Positions 1-7,927 of a stretch of 45,161 nucleotides of DNA are shown one piece after another. The DNA comes from an uncultured Kiloniellales bacterium (GTDB taxonomy: Bacteria; Pseudomonadota; Alphaproteobacteria; Kiloniellales; JAKSDN01). The notes under the pieces are model-generated. The model had not been told where the DNA came from, ran no database searches, and saw only the letters and a list, made by a program, of their open reading frames with translations. The stretch is taken from contig CAMYKD010000048.1 of NCBI GenBank assembly GCA_947258885.1, positions 1 to 45,161 on the forward strand. The letters are read 5' to 3'. Positions within the stretch are counted from its first letter, which is position 1; every line of letters begins with the position of its first letter. Made by a program: the position numbers and the translations under genes.

Positions 1-152
1 TCAAAAGCGCCCGGCCCTCTCGGGTGGGGCGTATCGGGGCGCCGGGGGCGTTGCGGCGCTTGCCCGATGCGCGCATCGCGCTGCGCACCGCGCCTACCCA
101 GGCGACCCGATCCGCTCCCATGAAATGAGTCAGTATTTCCTACCTTTGGTAT
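1..152 (+). mobile_element. MITE-like element, right part (cut by window edge)
   Basis: This stretch is nearly the same as the right part of the complete element at 40615-40884: the two align over roughly 125 bp with only scattered changes, then end in CTTTGGTAT and CCTTGGTAT respectively. No long reading frame that looks like a transposase is present, so it is non-autonomous. The terminal 25 bases differ more between the copies than the interior does. The left end lies outside the window. Confidence 0.8.
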
Positions 153-300
153 AACCCGCCGTTCAAATGACACTTGCGGCATCGATACGAACCCGTGAGG
201 AAGCCGTATCGACAATCCGGTCGGCAGTACCATGACCAGGAAACGACCGATGGCCGGACTAGGCTTCGGGGCCAAGACGAAGTAGGTCGCCCCGCCTCGC

Positions 301-1293
301 CTATCGGACCTTTTCGTAGAAGCTCGGGTCGATCGTGGGGCCGTAGTCGGCGAGTGCCTTGGGGATCTCGTTCTGGGTGACCAGGAAGTCGGCCACCTCC
401 TTGGTGAAGGCCTGCACGCCGCCGCCCAGCCAGAAGTCGGACAGCTGGGCCTCGCGCTTCGGGAACTTGAAGCGTGACAGGACGATGTTCGATTCGATCA
501 GTTCCAGCCCGGCGGCCTTGGCGATCACCCGTTCGGCCTCCTCGGTATTCTTCTCGTAGTGGATCGTGGCCTTCTCCGTCACCGCGAGGAACCTGGTGAC
601 GAGATCCGGATGCCGCGCCGCAAACTCGTTGGTGACCGAAATCACGTCGAACACGCGGATGCCGAGCCTTTCCTGCTCCATGGCGCTCATCAGGATCCGG
701 CCCTTTGCCGTCATGCGCAGCAGGTAGCCGCCCCAGCCGCAGGCCATGGTCACCTCGCCGGCGGCGAGCGCCTTCTCGGCGTCGGCGGAGACCATGTCGA
801 TGAACTCCACTTTGCTCGTGTCGACGCCCAGGTGGACCAGCGTGCGCAAGAGCTTGTAGTGCGTGACCGTGCGCAGGGGCACGGCGACCTTCTTGCCCTC
901 CAGCTCCTTTGCGTTGGCCTTGTCGATGGCGGCCTTGTTGTGGACGACGCAGTTGTCGTTCTCGGCATAAGTCAGCGCCACGCCGACGGCCTTTATCGGA
1001 TAGCCCGCCGAGACGGCCACGACGAAGGGAACGATCCCCATCGAATAGGCGATCTGGACCTCGCCCGCCTTCATGGCCTCGGCCATCTGGGTGCCGGCGC
1101 CGAATATGCGCCAGTTCACCTTGACGCCCAGCTCCTCGTCGTACCACTTCTCGGCTTGGGCCACCTGGTTGGCCGTCGGCCATTCCGTGAAGTAGGCGAC
1201 GGTGATTTCATCGAGGTCGGCGGCCAGGGCGTCTCCCAGCGCCGAGGTCGTCGCCAGCGCGGCTGCGAGTATCGTTGCAACGAGCTTGTTCAT
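301..1293 (-). CDS. Taurine/nitrate-type ABC transporter substrate-binding protein (TauA-like)
   Basis: A 330-residue periplasmic binding protein of the NMT1/TauA class. The N-terminus is a Sec signal peptide (MNKLVATILAAALATTSALG, then an ALA cleavage site). The body has the family pattern: a ligand-contact segment (ITVAYFTEWPTANQVAQ), GTQMAEAMKAGEVQIAYSMG, and a second lobe with LEGKKVAVPLRTVTHYKLLRTL. It is the last gene of the minus-strand run that starts with the TRAP genes, 25 bp after the universal stress protein gene. No ABC permease or ATPase partner is visible; they could lie beyond position 1, past the mobile element. The substrate is inferred only from resemblance to taurine-binding proteins. 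Confidence 0.8.
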   Translation of the reverse strand: MNKLVATILAAALATTSALGDALAADLDEITVAYFTEWPTANQVAQAEKWYDEELGVKVNWRIFGAGTQMAEAMKAGEVQIAYSMGIVPFVVAVSAGYPIKAVGVALTYAENDNCVVHNKAAIDKANAKELEGKKVAVPLRTVTHYKLLRTLVHLGVDTSKVEFIDMVSADAEKALAAGEVTMACGWGGYLLRMTAKGRILMSAMEQERLGIRVFDVISVTNEFAARHPDLVTRFLAVTEKATIHYEKNTEEAERVIAKAAGLELIESNIVLSRFKFPKREAQLSDFWLGGGVQAFTKEVADFLVTQNEIPKALADYGPTIDPSFYEKVR

Positions 1294-1318
1294 CGGACTG
1301 CTCCCTATGGGGACGGCG

Positions 1319-1813
1319 TCAGCCTTCCTCGGAGATCGGCACGGTCAGGGTCGGGACGCGCGCCCGGCGAAGCACGCTTTTCGCGACGCCGCCCAGAAAC
1401 GAGTGGCTCGCGCCCTTTTCGTGGCCGCCCATGACGATCAGATCGCATTCCAAGTCTCTGGCCGCGTTGAGAATCTTCTCCGCCGGATGGGCTTCGCAGA
1501 CGTCGATGGATTTGATCTGCTTGCGAAGCTTCTGGCCGTCCTTGTCCATCTTGGCCCAGAACGCGTCCTGGCGTTCCTGCAGCAGCGCCTTGGCGCGCTC
1601 GACCCGCCCGTCCATGATCTTTCGTCGCTCGCCGGCGTCCAGGATATAGAGCTGAAGCGTCACTTCGGCGTCGTTCGACAATGGCTCGATGACGTGCAGC
1701 AGGTGGATCTCGGCGCCGGTCAATTTGGCCAGCTGCGCCGCGTAGCCGAAAGCGTAAATCGAGTTCGGCCCCAAGTTGGTGGCGTAGAGAATTCTGCGGA
1801 TTTCAGGAAGCAT
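1319..1813 (-). CDS. Universal stress protein (UspA family), TRAP-associated
   Basis: A 164-residue single-domain Usp protein. It begins MLPEIRRILYATNLG and carries the hydrophobic strand and helix pattern typical of the fold (AEIHLLHVIEPLS). Near the C-terminus is the nucleotide-binding glycine motif (DLIVMGGHEKGASHSFLGG), followed by VAKSVLRRARVPTLTVP. Usp genes next to TRAP transporters are known, for example TeaD of the Halomonas ectoine transporter TeaABC, where the protein binds ATP and modulates uptake. The position directly after dctM suggests a similar role here. The ATG at 1813 was chosen because the open frame upstream of it overlaps dctM and has no family similarity. Confidence 0.87.
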   Translation of the reverse strand: MLPEIRRILYATNLGPNSIYAFGYAAQLAKLTGAEIHLLHVIEPLSNDAEVTLQLYILDAGERRKIMDGRVERAKALLQERQDAFWAKMDKDGQKLRKQIKSIDVCEAHPAEKILNAARDLECDLIVMGGHEKGASHSFLGGVAKSVLRRARVPTLTVPISEEG

Positions 1814-1869
1814 GGCTTGGTTTCCTTGTTCGACGTCGCGGCACGATCGCGTCAACGCCCGAGGCGCCG

Positions 1870-3210
1870 TCAGTATCCCAGCAGCTTGGGCAGCCAGAGC
1901 GAAATCTGCGGCACGTAGGCGATGATGAAGATCGCGACGGTGTTGATCGCCGCGAAGGGCAAGGCTCTCAGCGATATCTCTTCGATCGACGTGTTCGAGA
2001 TGCCCGAGGCGATGAACAGGTTCTCGCCCAGCGGCGGCGTCTGAAAGCCGATCCCCAGGGCGCAAACCATGACGATCCCGAAGTGGATCGGATCGATTCC
2101 CAGGCTGTAGGCGATCGGCAGCAGCACCGGCGTCAGAATGAGGATCGTCGCCAGGGTCTCCATGAACATGCCGACGAACAGCAGCAATGCGATCAACATG
2201 GCCCAGATCAGATAGATGTTCTCGGTCGCGCTCAACATCGCCGCAGCGATGATCGCCGGGATTTCGTTCTCGACCAGCAGCCGCCCGAACACGGTCGCCG
2301 TAAAGAGGATCAAGAGCACGCGGCCGGTCAGCCAGGTGGTCGTCCCCAGGCAGCGGCCGATATCGTGCCACCTCAGCTCTTTGTGAATGAAGAACCCGAC
2401 GGCGAGGGTGTAGAAGATGGCGACGATCGCGGCCTCGGTAGGGGTGAAGAACCCGGTATATATGCCGCCGAGAATGACGAGCGGCGCCATCAACGACCAG
2501 AACCCGGCGTAGAGCGCACAGCCCACGGTCCGGATCGACCAACCTTCGGCAATGCCTTTGTAGCCATGCTTCCGGCACAGCGCGTAGTTCATGAGCAACA
2601 GGCTGATGGAGATCACCAGCCCCGGCAGGAAGCCGGCGATGAACAGCTTGGGAATGGAGACCGACTGGAAGACGCCGAATTTCTCGACCGCATCGGGCGG
2701 CGGCTGCAGTCCCAGGCCGGAGATGCCGAAGATGACCAGGGGAATGGACGGGGGAATAATGATGCCCAGGCTGCCCGAGGACGCCGTGATCGCGGAGGCG
2801 AAGCCCTTGTCGTAGCCACGGTTGATCATGGCGGGGATCATCAGCATGCCGACGGCCGCGGTGGTTGCCGGCCCCGAGCCGGAAATCGCCCCGAAGAACA
2901 GGCAGGCGAAGACCGCCGCGGCGGATATCCCGCCGGTGAAGGGCCCGGCGAAGCTCTCGGCCACATTGACCAAGCGCCGCGATATGCCCGCGGCCTCCAT
3001 CAGGGCGCCCGCCAGAATGAAGGCCGGTAGCGCCATCAATGGGAAGGAGCCGACCGATGTGAAGGCGATCTGAACGAACTTGATCGGGTTCTCGTCGAGA
3101 TACAGAAAGGAAATGAGCGCCGAAACCCCGAGCGCGACGGTGATGGGCGCGCCGATGGCCAGTAGGCCCAGAAACGATCCAAACAGGATCAGGACGATTG
3201 TGGTTTCCAT
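1870..3210 (-). CDS. dctM: TRAP transporter large permease subunit (DctM family)
   Basis: A 446-residue multi-spanning inner-membrane protein, the ion-coupled transport subunit of a tripartite TRAP system. It begins METTIVLILFGSFLGLLAIGAPI and shows the usual pattern of about twelve hydrophobic segments. These include the conserved GAISGSGPATTAAVGMLMIPAM stretch and the late segment LGIGFQTPPLGENLFIASG. The ATG at 3210 matches the usual N-terminus; the longer open frame upstream adds a non-family tail. It lies 65 bp downstream of dctQ and is followed by the usp gene, so all are probably one operon. Confidence 0.93.
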   Translation of the reverse strand: METTIVLILFGSFLGLLAIGAPITVALGVSALISFLYLDENPIKFVQIAFTSVGSFPLMALPAFILAGALMEAAGISRRLVNVAESFAGPFTGGISAAAVFACLFFGAISGSGPATTAAVGMLMIPAMINRGYDKGFASAITASSGSLGIIIPPSIPLVIFGISGLGLQPPPDAVEKFGVFQSVSIPKLFIAGFLPGLVISISLLLMNYALCRKHGYKGIAEGWSIRTVGCALYAGFWSLMAPLVILGGIYTGFFTPTEAAIVAIFYTLAVGFFIHKELRWHDIGRCLGTTTWLTGRVLLILFTATVFGRLLVENEIPAIIAAAMLSATENIYLIWAMLIALLLFVGMFMETLATILILTPVLLPIAYSLGIDPIHFGIVMVCALGIGFQTPPLGENLFIASGISNTSIEEISLRALPFAAINTVAIFIIAYVPQISLWLPKLLGY

Positions 3211-3275
3211 ATTTCCCCCCGTTGCGCACGAAACTCGATATCGGTTTCCGCCGCCCGACCCTTCGGCTCGAACCC

Positions 3276-3821
3276 TCAACTCTTGTTGGGGTGCTCGCCT
3301 TCCTCGACCATCTTCTCGACTTCGACCTTCTCGGGATCGCGAATATCGATACCCTTGACGAGCTTGTAGTAGTTGACCTGGATGATGCGGATCGACATCA
3401 GCGTGAAGGCGACGGGGAGAATGACGTAGATGTATTTCATCGGAACCCCGAGCGTTTGGGATTTCCAGAACAGGTTCATTTTAAAGAAAACGAAATTGAA
3501 GCTCAGATAGATGAAATACACGTTGAAGGCCAACCAGAATAAATCCGCTATGCCTTCGATCACATGGACGAATTTTTTCGGCAAGGCCCTGAATTGAAAC
3601 GTCACGCGGTTGTGGGCCGACATACGCGCCGCATAACTGGCGCCGAAGAACACGAACCAGACGAACATGTAAGTCGCCAGCTCTTCACTCCAGGAAAAGG
3701 AGTGTCCGAACAGCTCTCTAGAGACGATCTGGGCGAAGAGCAGGAGGACGAAGAGCGCCAGCAGCGCGCGGCAGATGTAGCTTTCGATGTTGTCGAATAT
3801 CTTGAACAGGACGCTGGACAT
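3276..3821 (-). CDS. dctQ: TRAP transporter small permease subunit (DctQ family)
   Basis: A 181-residue membrane protein with four predicted hydrophobic helices (for example ICRALLALFVLLLFAQIVSR and TYMFVWFVFFGASYAARMSAH). This matches the small TRAP subunit, which pairs with DctM in the inner membrane. The SWSEELATYMFVWFVFFGA motif is characteristic of the family. The C-terminus carries an extra charged tail (DPEKVEVEKMVEEGEH). It is separated from dctP by 119 bp containing an inverted repeat at 3847-3900. Confidence 0.92.
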   Translation of the reverse strand: MSSVLFKIFDNIESYICRALLALFVLLLFAQIVSRELFGHSFSWSEELATYMFVWFVFFGASYAARMSAHNRVTFQFRALPKKFVHVIEGIADLFWLAFNVYFIYLSFNFVFFKMNLFWKSQTLGVPMKYIYVILPVAFTLMSIRIIQVNYYKLVKGIDIRDPEKVEVEKMVEEGEHPNKS

Positions 3822-3846
3822 CTTGGCCCCCCCTCGGGCGAAAAGC

Positions 3847-3900
3847 GCACTCCGGATCGAGATCGGGTTCGTGAAGCCCGAACGTCAGATCCCAGAGTGC
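3847..3900 (-). promoter_or_regulatory. Inverted repeat between dctP and dctQ
   Basis: GCACTC at 3847-3852 and GGATC at 3854-3858 pair with GATCC at 3888-3892 and GAGTGC at 3895-3900. The sequence between them can form a second, smaller hairpin (CGGGTTC against GAAGCCCG). It lies in the gap between dctP and dctQ and has no T-run, so it is more likely an mRNA processing or stabilising structure than a classic terminator. Such structures often keep binding-protein mRNA more abundant than permease mRNA; that role is inferred here. Confidence 0.5.
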
Positions 3901-3940
3901 ACTCTCGCAAACATCCGAAACCAACCGGCCTATGCCGTGA

Positions 3941-4954
3941 TCATTTCACCGTATCGCGGCCGAGCACCGTCATGACGCGGTTCAGTTTGTCCTTGCCGCC
4001 GATGCTGTCGTAGAACTTCGGCCAAACCGCACTCGTCGCCTTGTCGATCCATTCCTTTTCGCCATTGGCCGGATCGATGATCTCCATGCCCTTGGCGATC
4101 AGGTCCTTCTTGATCGCGGCCTCGCTTTCGCGCAGGAAGTTCTCGCTGTGCAGGGTCGCTTCCTTGCCGGCCTCGAGGATGGCCTGCTGCACGTCCTTCT
4201 TCTGGTCCTGGAACACGGACTCGCTGACGATCAAGGGCTCGATGGAGAAGATGTAGCGGAGGTTGGTGACGTACTTCTGCACCTCGTAGAACTTCATCGA
4301 ATGAACGGTCAGGTAAGGGTTGTCCTGGCCGTCCACGACCTTCTGCTGCAGGGCGGTGAAGGTTTCGGACCAGGCCATCGGCGTCGGGTTGATGCCCCAG
4401 GCCTTGTAGGATGCGATCATGATCTCGTTCTTGGGCACCCGGACGATCACGCCCTTGAGATCCTCCAGGGTGCTGACCGGCTTCTTGGAGTTGGTCAGCA
4501 CGCGGAAGCCGGTGTAGGTCCAACCGATGATCCGGACACCGGCATCGCGGATGGTGTTCTCGACGAGCTCCTGGCCGACCTCGCCCTGGGTCAATTTGAC
4601 CGCGTCGTCGAGGCTCAGGATGACGTAGGGCAACGTGAACACGCCGACCGTCGGAGAGAACGGCGTGACGTTGTTGATCGCGAGAATGGAGAAGTCGAGC
4701 GTCCCGATCGCAGCTTCGTTGACCGTGTCCTGTTCGCTGCCCAACTGGCCGTTCAGAAACATCTTCGCTTTATGCTTGCCACCGGTTTTCGCTTCGAAGA
4801 CCTCCACGAACTTCTTGCCGAGCTCGTGCTGGGCGCTGCCGTGGGCATCGCCCACCGCAATCTTGAACCTCTTCGCATGAGCATCGCCGCCGGCGGTCAG
4901 CAGCAGGCCTGCGCCAAGGCAAACCGCTGTCAGAAATCTCCCTGCCTGCTTCAT
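3941..4954 (-). CDS. dctP: TRAP transporter substrate-binding protein (DctP family)
   Basis: A 337-residue periplasmic solute receptor. The signal peptide is MKQAGRFLTAVCLGAGLLLT followed by an AHA-K cleavage site. Family features are visible: KIAVGDAHGSAQHELGKKFVEVFEAKTGGK, the central GVIVRVPKNE segment that carries the substrate-carboxylate-binding arginine in DctP proteins, and the VDGQDNPYLTV loop. The ATG at 4954 was chosen because GGAGG sits 6 bases upstream; an in-frame GTG 12 bases earlier has no ribosome binding site. It is the first gene of the operon dctP-dctQ-dctM-usp. The substrate is not determined by the sequence; an organic acid or compatible solute is likely. Confidence 0.92.
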   Translation of the reverse strand: MKQAGRFLTAVCLGAGLLLTAGGDAHAKRFKIAVGDAHGSAQHELGKKFVEVFEAKTGGKHKAKMFLNGQLGSEQDTVNEAAIGTLDFSILAINNVTPFSPTVGVFTLPYVILSLDDAVKLTQGEVGQELVENTIRDAGVRIIGWTYTGFRVLTNSKKPVSTLEDLKGVIVRVPKNEIMIASYKAWGINPTPMAWSETFTALQQKVVDGQDNPYLTVHSMKFYEVQKYVTNLRYIFSIEPLIVSESVFQDQKKDVQQAILEAGKEATLHSENFLRESEAAIKKDLIAKGMEIIDPANGEKEWIDKATSAVWPKFYDSIGGKDKLNRVMTVLGRDTVK

Positions 4955-5540
4955 CTGCACCTCCACTGGTTATGTTGAGTCACTAGGTCGATTCGCATGC
5001 GCCAGGCTGCGCATCACCCGGATTGCCCGGTACGGCGCTGGGACCATGATTGAACGGTTCTGTGTTTATCTAGGCTCCCTCCCGGTTCGTCGCGGCATCG
5101 ACAGGCGCGACAGGCTCTCTGCTTCTTGATGTCTGTGATGAGCCAAGGTTCATGTTAGCGCAGGAATTCCGTTTCACGTAGACAAAATCAAGGAAACTAC
5201 ATTTGGTGATAGTAAAACATTGTCGATGGGCCGAGAGGCGCCGCTTGGTCGCGTCGGCGATTTCGACGTTCGAATCCGGCGAGTGTCTTGCGCAGTGGTG
5301 GCGTGCGGCGGCGTATCCGCGGCGGAGTTCCGGCTCGAATTCGGCCGCCACAACAGCGCTCTCTATCGCACATTCGAGGCGAAGCCGAGCGACCGGGTCG
5401 GCCGCCGGCGGATCCGAAAAATGCTCCGCAACAACGTCATCGTCGCCTTCCGCCGCCCGACGAGAGTTCGTTGGGCCGCGCGCGTGCTCCGAGGTCTTGT
5501 GCTCCGATGCTCCTTTTCGCGCGCCGCCGAGCCGGGGCGC
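4955..5540. other. 586 bp without a convincing gene
   Basis: This stretch lies upstream of the TRAP operon and downstream of the lipoprotein gene. Part of it (about 5140-5225) is clearly more AT-rich than its surroundings and probably holds regulatory DNA for the TRAP operon. I see no convincing sigma-70 or sigma-54 promoter motif, and the small open frames have no protein-like character. Confidence 0.5.
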
Positions 5541-6173
5541 CTACGGCTTGAGCAGGCCGCGCTTGGCGAGATCGTCGGTGATCTGCTCGCTCAGCGTTTG
5601 CACGACCTTCTCGATCGATTGCGGGTCGATGGTTTCCGAAGCAGCCGACCAGATCAGCTTCTCCGTGGCCACTTCGTAGAGGTTCGTTTCCAACCTGACG
5701 ATCTCGTACTCCTCCCAGTACCCGGGGCTGTAGGCGGCACCGTAGGCCCGGTCGTAATAGCCGGAGAATCCGCGGTAGTACCCGTAGTGCGGCGAATACG
5801 GCTCTCCTGGAACGTAGTATTTCTCCTTGTCGACGCCGAGCACCCTGGTGACGATGACCGACTTGATGCCGAGCTCTTGGACCTTCTTCTTGATCGAGGC
5901 CTTTTCGAGGTCCGCCTTGTTCGGCGCAACGCCGAGGCTGGCCACCGCGGAAACGCCGCGGCTGTCGAACTTCGACGCGAGCGCCTCCTCGAACAGGCCC
6001 CGTCTGCGAACGTTGTCGCTGAGGCCGATGACCAGGACGCTCTCCAGCGGCCCGCCCGTGTAGCTGCTGTCGACCCAGGCCTCGGTCAACCGGGTCGAGG
6101 TGCAGCTCGCCAGGAAGGCGAGACAGATCGCGCAGGCGACGATGCGGACCGCGGCCGGAATCGCTTGTGACAT
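5541..6173 (-). CDS. Uncharacterised lipoprotein
   Basis: A 210-residue exported protein. The N-terminus has a hydrophobic stretch ending in the lipobox LASC (AIPAAVRIVACAICLAFLAS then C), so it should be lipidated and membrane-anchored. The mature part starts TSTRLTEAWVDSSYTGGPLESVLVIGLSDN. It contains a Tyr/Gly-rich segment (YSPHYGYYRGFSGYYDRAYG) and a C-terminal part resembling proteins that act on cell-envelope stress (TNLYEVATEKLIWSAASETID). I cannot name the family with confidence; DUF4136-type lipoproteins are a possibility. The ATG at 6173 is preceded by GAGGAAG. The gene follows two other small exported proteins on the same strand. Confidence 0.75.
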   Translation of the reverse strand: MSQAIPAAVRIVACAICLAFLASCTSTRLTEAWVDSSYTGGPLESVLVIGLSDNVRRRGLFEEALASKFDSRGVSAVASLGVAPNKADLEKASIKKKVQELGIKSVIVTRVLGVDKEKYYVPGEPYSPHYGYYRGFSGYYDRAYGAAYSPGYWEEYEIVRLETNLYEVATEKLIWSAASETIDPQSIEKVVQTLSEQITDDLAKRGLLKP

Positions 6174-6222
6174 TGTTCTTCCTCGCTTTGGTCGCCGTCG
6201 GCGGAAACGTGCCGCCAGCCGT

Positions 6223-6633
6223 TCAGAGCAGGGTGCACGCACCGAAGATCACGAACCCCACCTCCTCGCCGGCCGCGGTCAAGGCCATCTTGCCGCCGTT
6301 CTGCGCAATCGTCATGCTCCAGCCCAGACCGCCCTGCACGCCCTGCAGGATCAGCGCACCGTCGTTTTGCGTCATGCTGCCGAATTTGCTGATCCGCTCC
6401 TCTCCGTCGGGACGCGTGGCCTTGGCCACCTTGTCCTTGAAATCGAGGCGGATGAACTGCGGCACGTTCATGCTCTCGGCGGTGCCCTTGAGGCAGTCGC
6501 CGCCCGAGGCGCAGTCGAACGCTTCGATCGAAGCGCAGATCAGCGGCTTGGAACCATCGAAGCCGGCGGCCGATACCGGGCCCGCCAACAGTCCCAGGCA
6601 GGCCGCAAAGAATACAAGCTGGTAGCGTCTCAT
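6223..6633 (-). CDS. Small exported protein of unknown function
   Basis: A 136-residue protein with a clear signal peptide (MRRYQLVFFAACLGLLAGPV, cleavage near SAA). The mature part has four cysteines near its start and end (ICASIEAFDCASGGDCLKG ... FGACTLL) and is otherwise soluble. The pattern LDFKDKVAKATRPDGEERIS with ILQGVQGGLGWSMTI suggests a small beta-rich domain. No family recognised. The ATG at 6633 has AAGGGGG upstream. It is 17 bp after the glycine-zipper gene and probably cotranscribed with it. Confidence 0.7.
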   Translation of the reverse strand: MRRYQLVFFAACLGLLAGPVSAAGFDGSKPLICASIEAFDCASGGDCLKGTAESMNVPQFIRLDFKDKVAKATRPDGEERISKFGSMTQNDGALILQGVQGGLGWSMTIAQNGGKMALTAAGEEVGFVIFGACTLL

Positions 6634-6650
6634 AGCCGGTCCCCCTTGCG

Positions 6651-7145
6651 TCAGTTCACCGTATAGCCGCGGCCTTGCAGGCAGGCCGACATGGCGCGGT
6701 TGTAAGCGTTTCGCTGGTCGCCATAAGCGGCCTGCTGCTGGGCCTGGGCCTGCTGGTAGTTGCGCTGCTCCTGCTCCTGGCGCCGCCGCTGGTCTCTCCT
6801 GCGAAAGCCGCCGATGAGCGCGCCGCTGGCCGCGCCGATCGCGGCGCCCTTGCCGGCGTCGCCCGCGATCGCGCCGCCGACGGCGCCGACCGCCGCGCCC
6901 CGCGCGCCGCCGCGCAACAGCCCGCCCTGGGTCGCTTCCTTCTGAGGCGCCGCCGCGCTCGGCGGCGGGGCCGCCCGGCTCGGGTCGAAGCCCGTCTGCT
7001 GTACGGCCCAGCTGTGGCACTCGTAGCGGTCCTTCTCCTGCTGCTGCTGGCTCTGGCCCTTGGTCGGGTAGATGAAGATGTCCTGCGCCACGGCCAGACC
7101 CGGGACGAGTGCCGTGACAAGTATGGTTGCGATCAGCCTTTTCAT
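6651..7145 (-). CDS. Glycine-zipper exported protein
   Basis: A 164-residue protein with a signal peptide (MKRLIATILVTALVPGLAVA, cleaved before QDIFIYP). A QQQQEKDRYECHSWAVQQTGFDP segment is typical of YMGG-like glycine-zipper proteins. A long Gly/Ala zipper follows (RGGARGAAVGAVGGAIAGDA and GKGAAIGAASGALIGG), then an Arg/Gln-rich stretch, and the end YNRAMSACLQGRGYTVN. Such proteins are envelope-located, and the zipper is thought to insert in or pack against membranes. The two cysteines in the two flanking blocks may pair. The ATG at 7145 has GGAAGG 6 bases upstream. Confidence 0.8.
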   Translation of the reverse strand: MKRLIATILVTALVPGLAVAQDIFIYPTKGQSQQQQEKDRYECHSWAVQQTGFDPSRAAPPPSAAAPQKEATQGGLLRGGARGAAVGAVGGAIAGDAGKGAAIGAASGALIGGFRRRDQRRRQEQEQRNYQQAQAQQQAAYGDQRNAYNRAMSACLQGRGYTVN

Positions 7146-7282
7146 TGCGTCCTTCCCTATTTCGATCGTACGGCCGATCCTGCACCCCACAGGACGACCG
7201 GCACGACGATTGCCTTACACCCGGGAGGCATTGTCAAGGGCAATACTCGGCGATCTTTTTCGACCTGCCCGAGCAGGCGGGG

Positions 7283-7927
7283 TCACGCATTGGCGCCGGT
7301 CTGCAGGGTCCATTCCACGACCTGCTCCATGACGTCCCGCAGGCTCTCGTCGAAGGCGGCCACGACGGCGTCGAGCACCAAGGGCGAGACTTGCGCCGAG
7401 GATTCGAAGACGGCGGTGGCCAAGGGGTCGCGCTGCGGCCGCTTGACCAGGGTGGTATCCAGGCCCACGCGCACCGTCCCGGCATCCGCGGTGGTCTTTT
7501 CGATATGGAACGCCGACAGGCGCAGCTGGAGATCGAACTCCGGGCGAATCCGCGCCCGCCGGTCTCCGACCGTGAGGATCTTGTTGGAGTTCCTGAACGA
7601 CTGCACGAGGAGCTCCATGACCATCTCCGGCGCCCGGCTCGCCCATTCGCCGGTCGCCAGGTAACCGATGTCATTGGCGACGCCGATGGCGATCCTGGCC
7701 GTGTCCAGCGACAGCGTCGTGGTCGGTTCCTGGACCTGAAGCGTCCAGGCGACGGCAGGCATCTTGGGCGGGAAGCTGTCGGCCGCGCTCAGCCGGATAC
7801 GCCGCGGCGCCGGGCCGCCGCCGGGCAGCTCGCAGCCGGCCAGAGACAAAAGACAGAAAGCGGACCCGGACACGACGACAGAGCGCCGCGTCGGCCCTTT
7901 TCGCTTGGAATCGATCATAGCCATCAT
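7283..7927 (-). CDS. Mla-type ABC transport auxiliary lipoprotein (PqiC/ABC-type auxiliary family)
   Basis: A 214-residue lipoprotein with the lipobox LAGC (SGSAFCLLSLAGCELPGGG). The mature part resembles the ABC-type transport auxiliary lipoproteins that accompany MCE systems: a strand-rich start, then a region with SRAPEMVMELLVQSFRNSNKI and the late VVAAFDESLRDVMEQVVEWTL helix. It overlaps the MlaD gene by 4 bp (ATGA), with GGAGG before the start, so it is translationally coupled. It is the last gene of the mla operon and probably bridges the MCE protein and the outer membrane; that role is inferred from family and context. Confidence 0.85.
   Translation of the reverse strand: MMAMIDSKRKGPTRRSVVVSGSAFCLLSLAGCELPGGGPAPRRIRLSAADSFPPKMPAVAWTLQVQEPTTTLSLDTARIAIGVANDIGYLATGEWASRAPEMVMELLVQSFRNSNKILTVGDRRARIRPEFDLQLRLSAFHIEKTTADAGTVRVGLDTTLVKRPQRDPLATAVFESSAQVSPLVLDAVVAAFDESLRDVMEQVVEWTLQTGANA

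Noticed and set aside
5070-5351. 93-codon minus-strand frame upstream of the TRAP operon
   Set aside because: No ribosome binding site, no conserved pattern, and composition that changes along its length.
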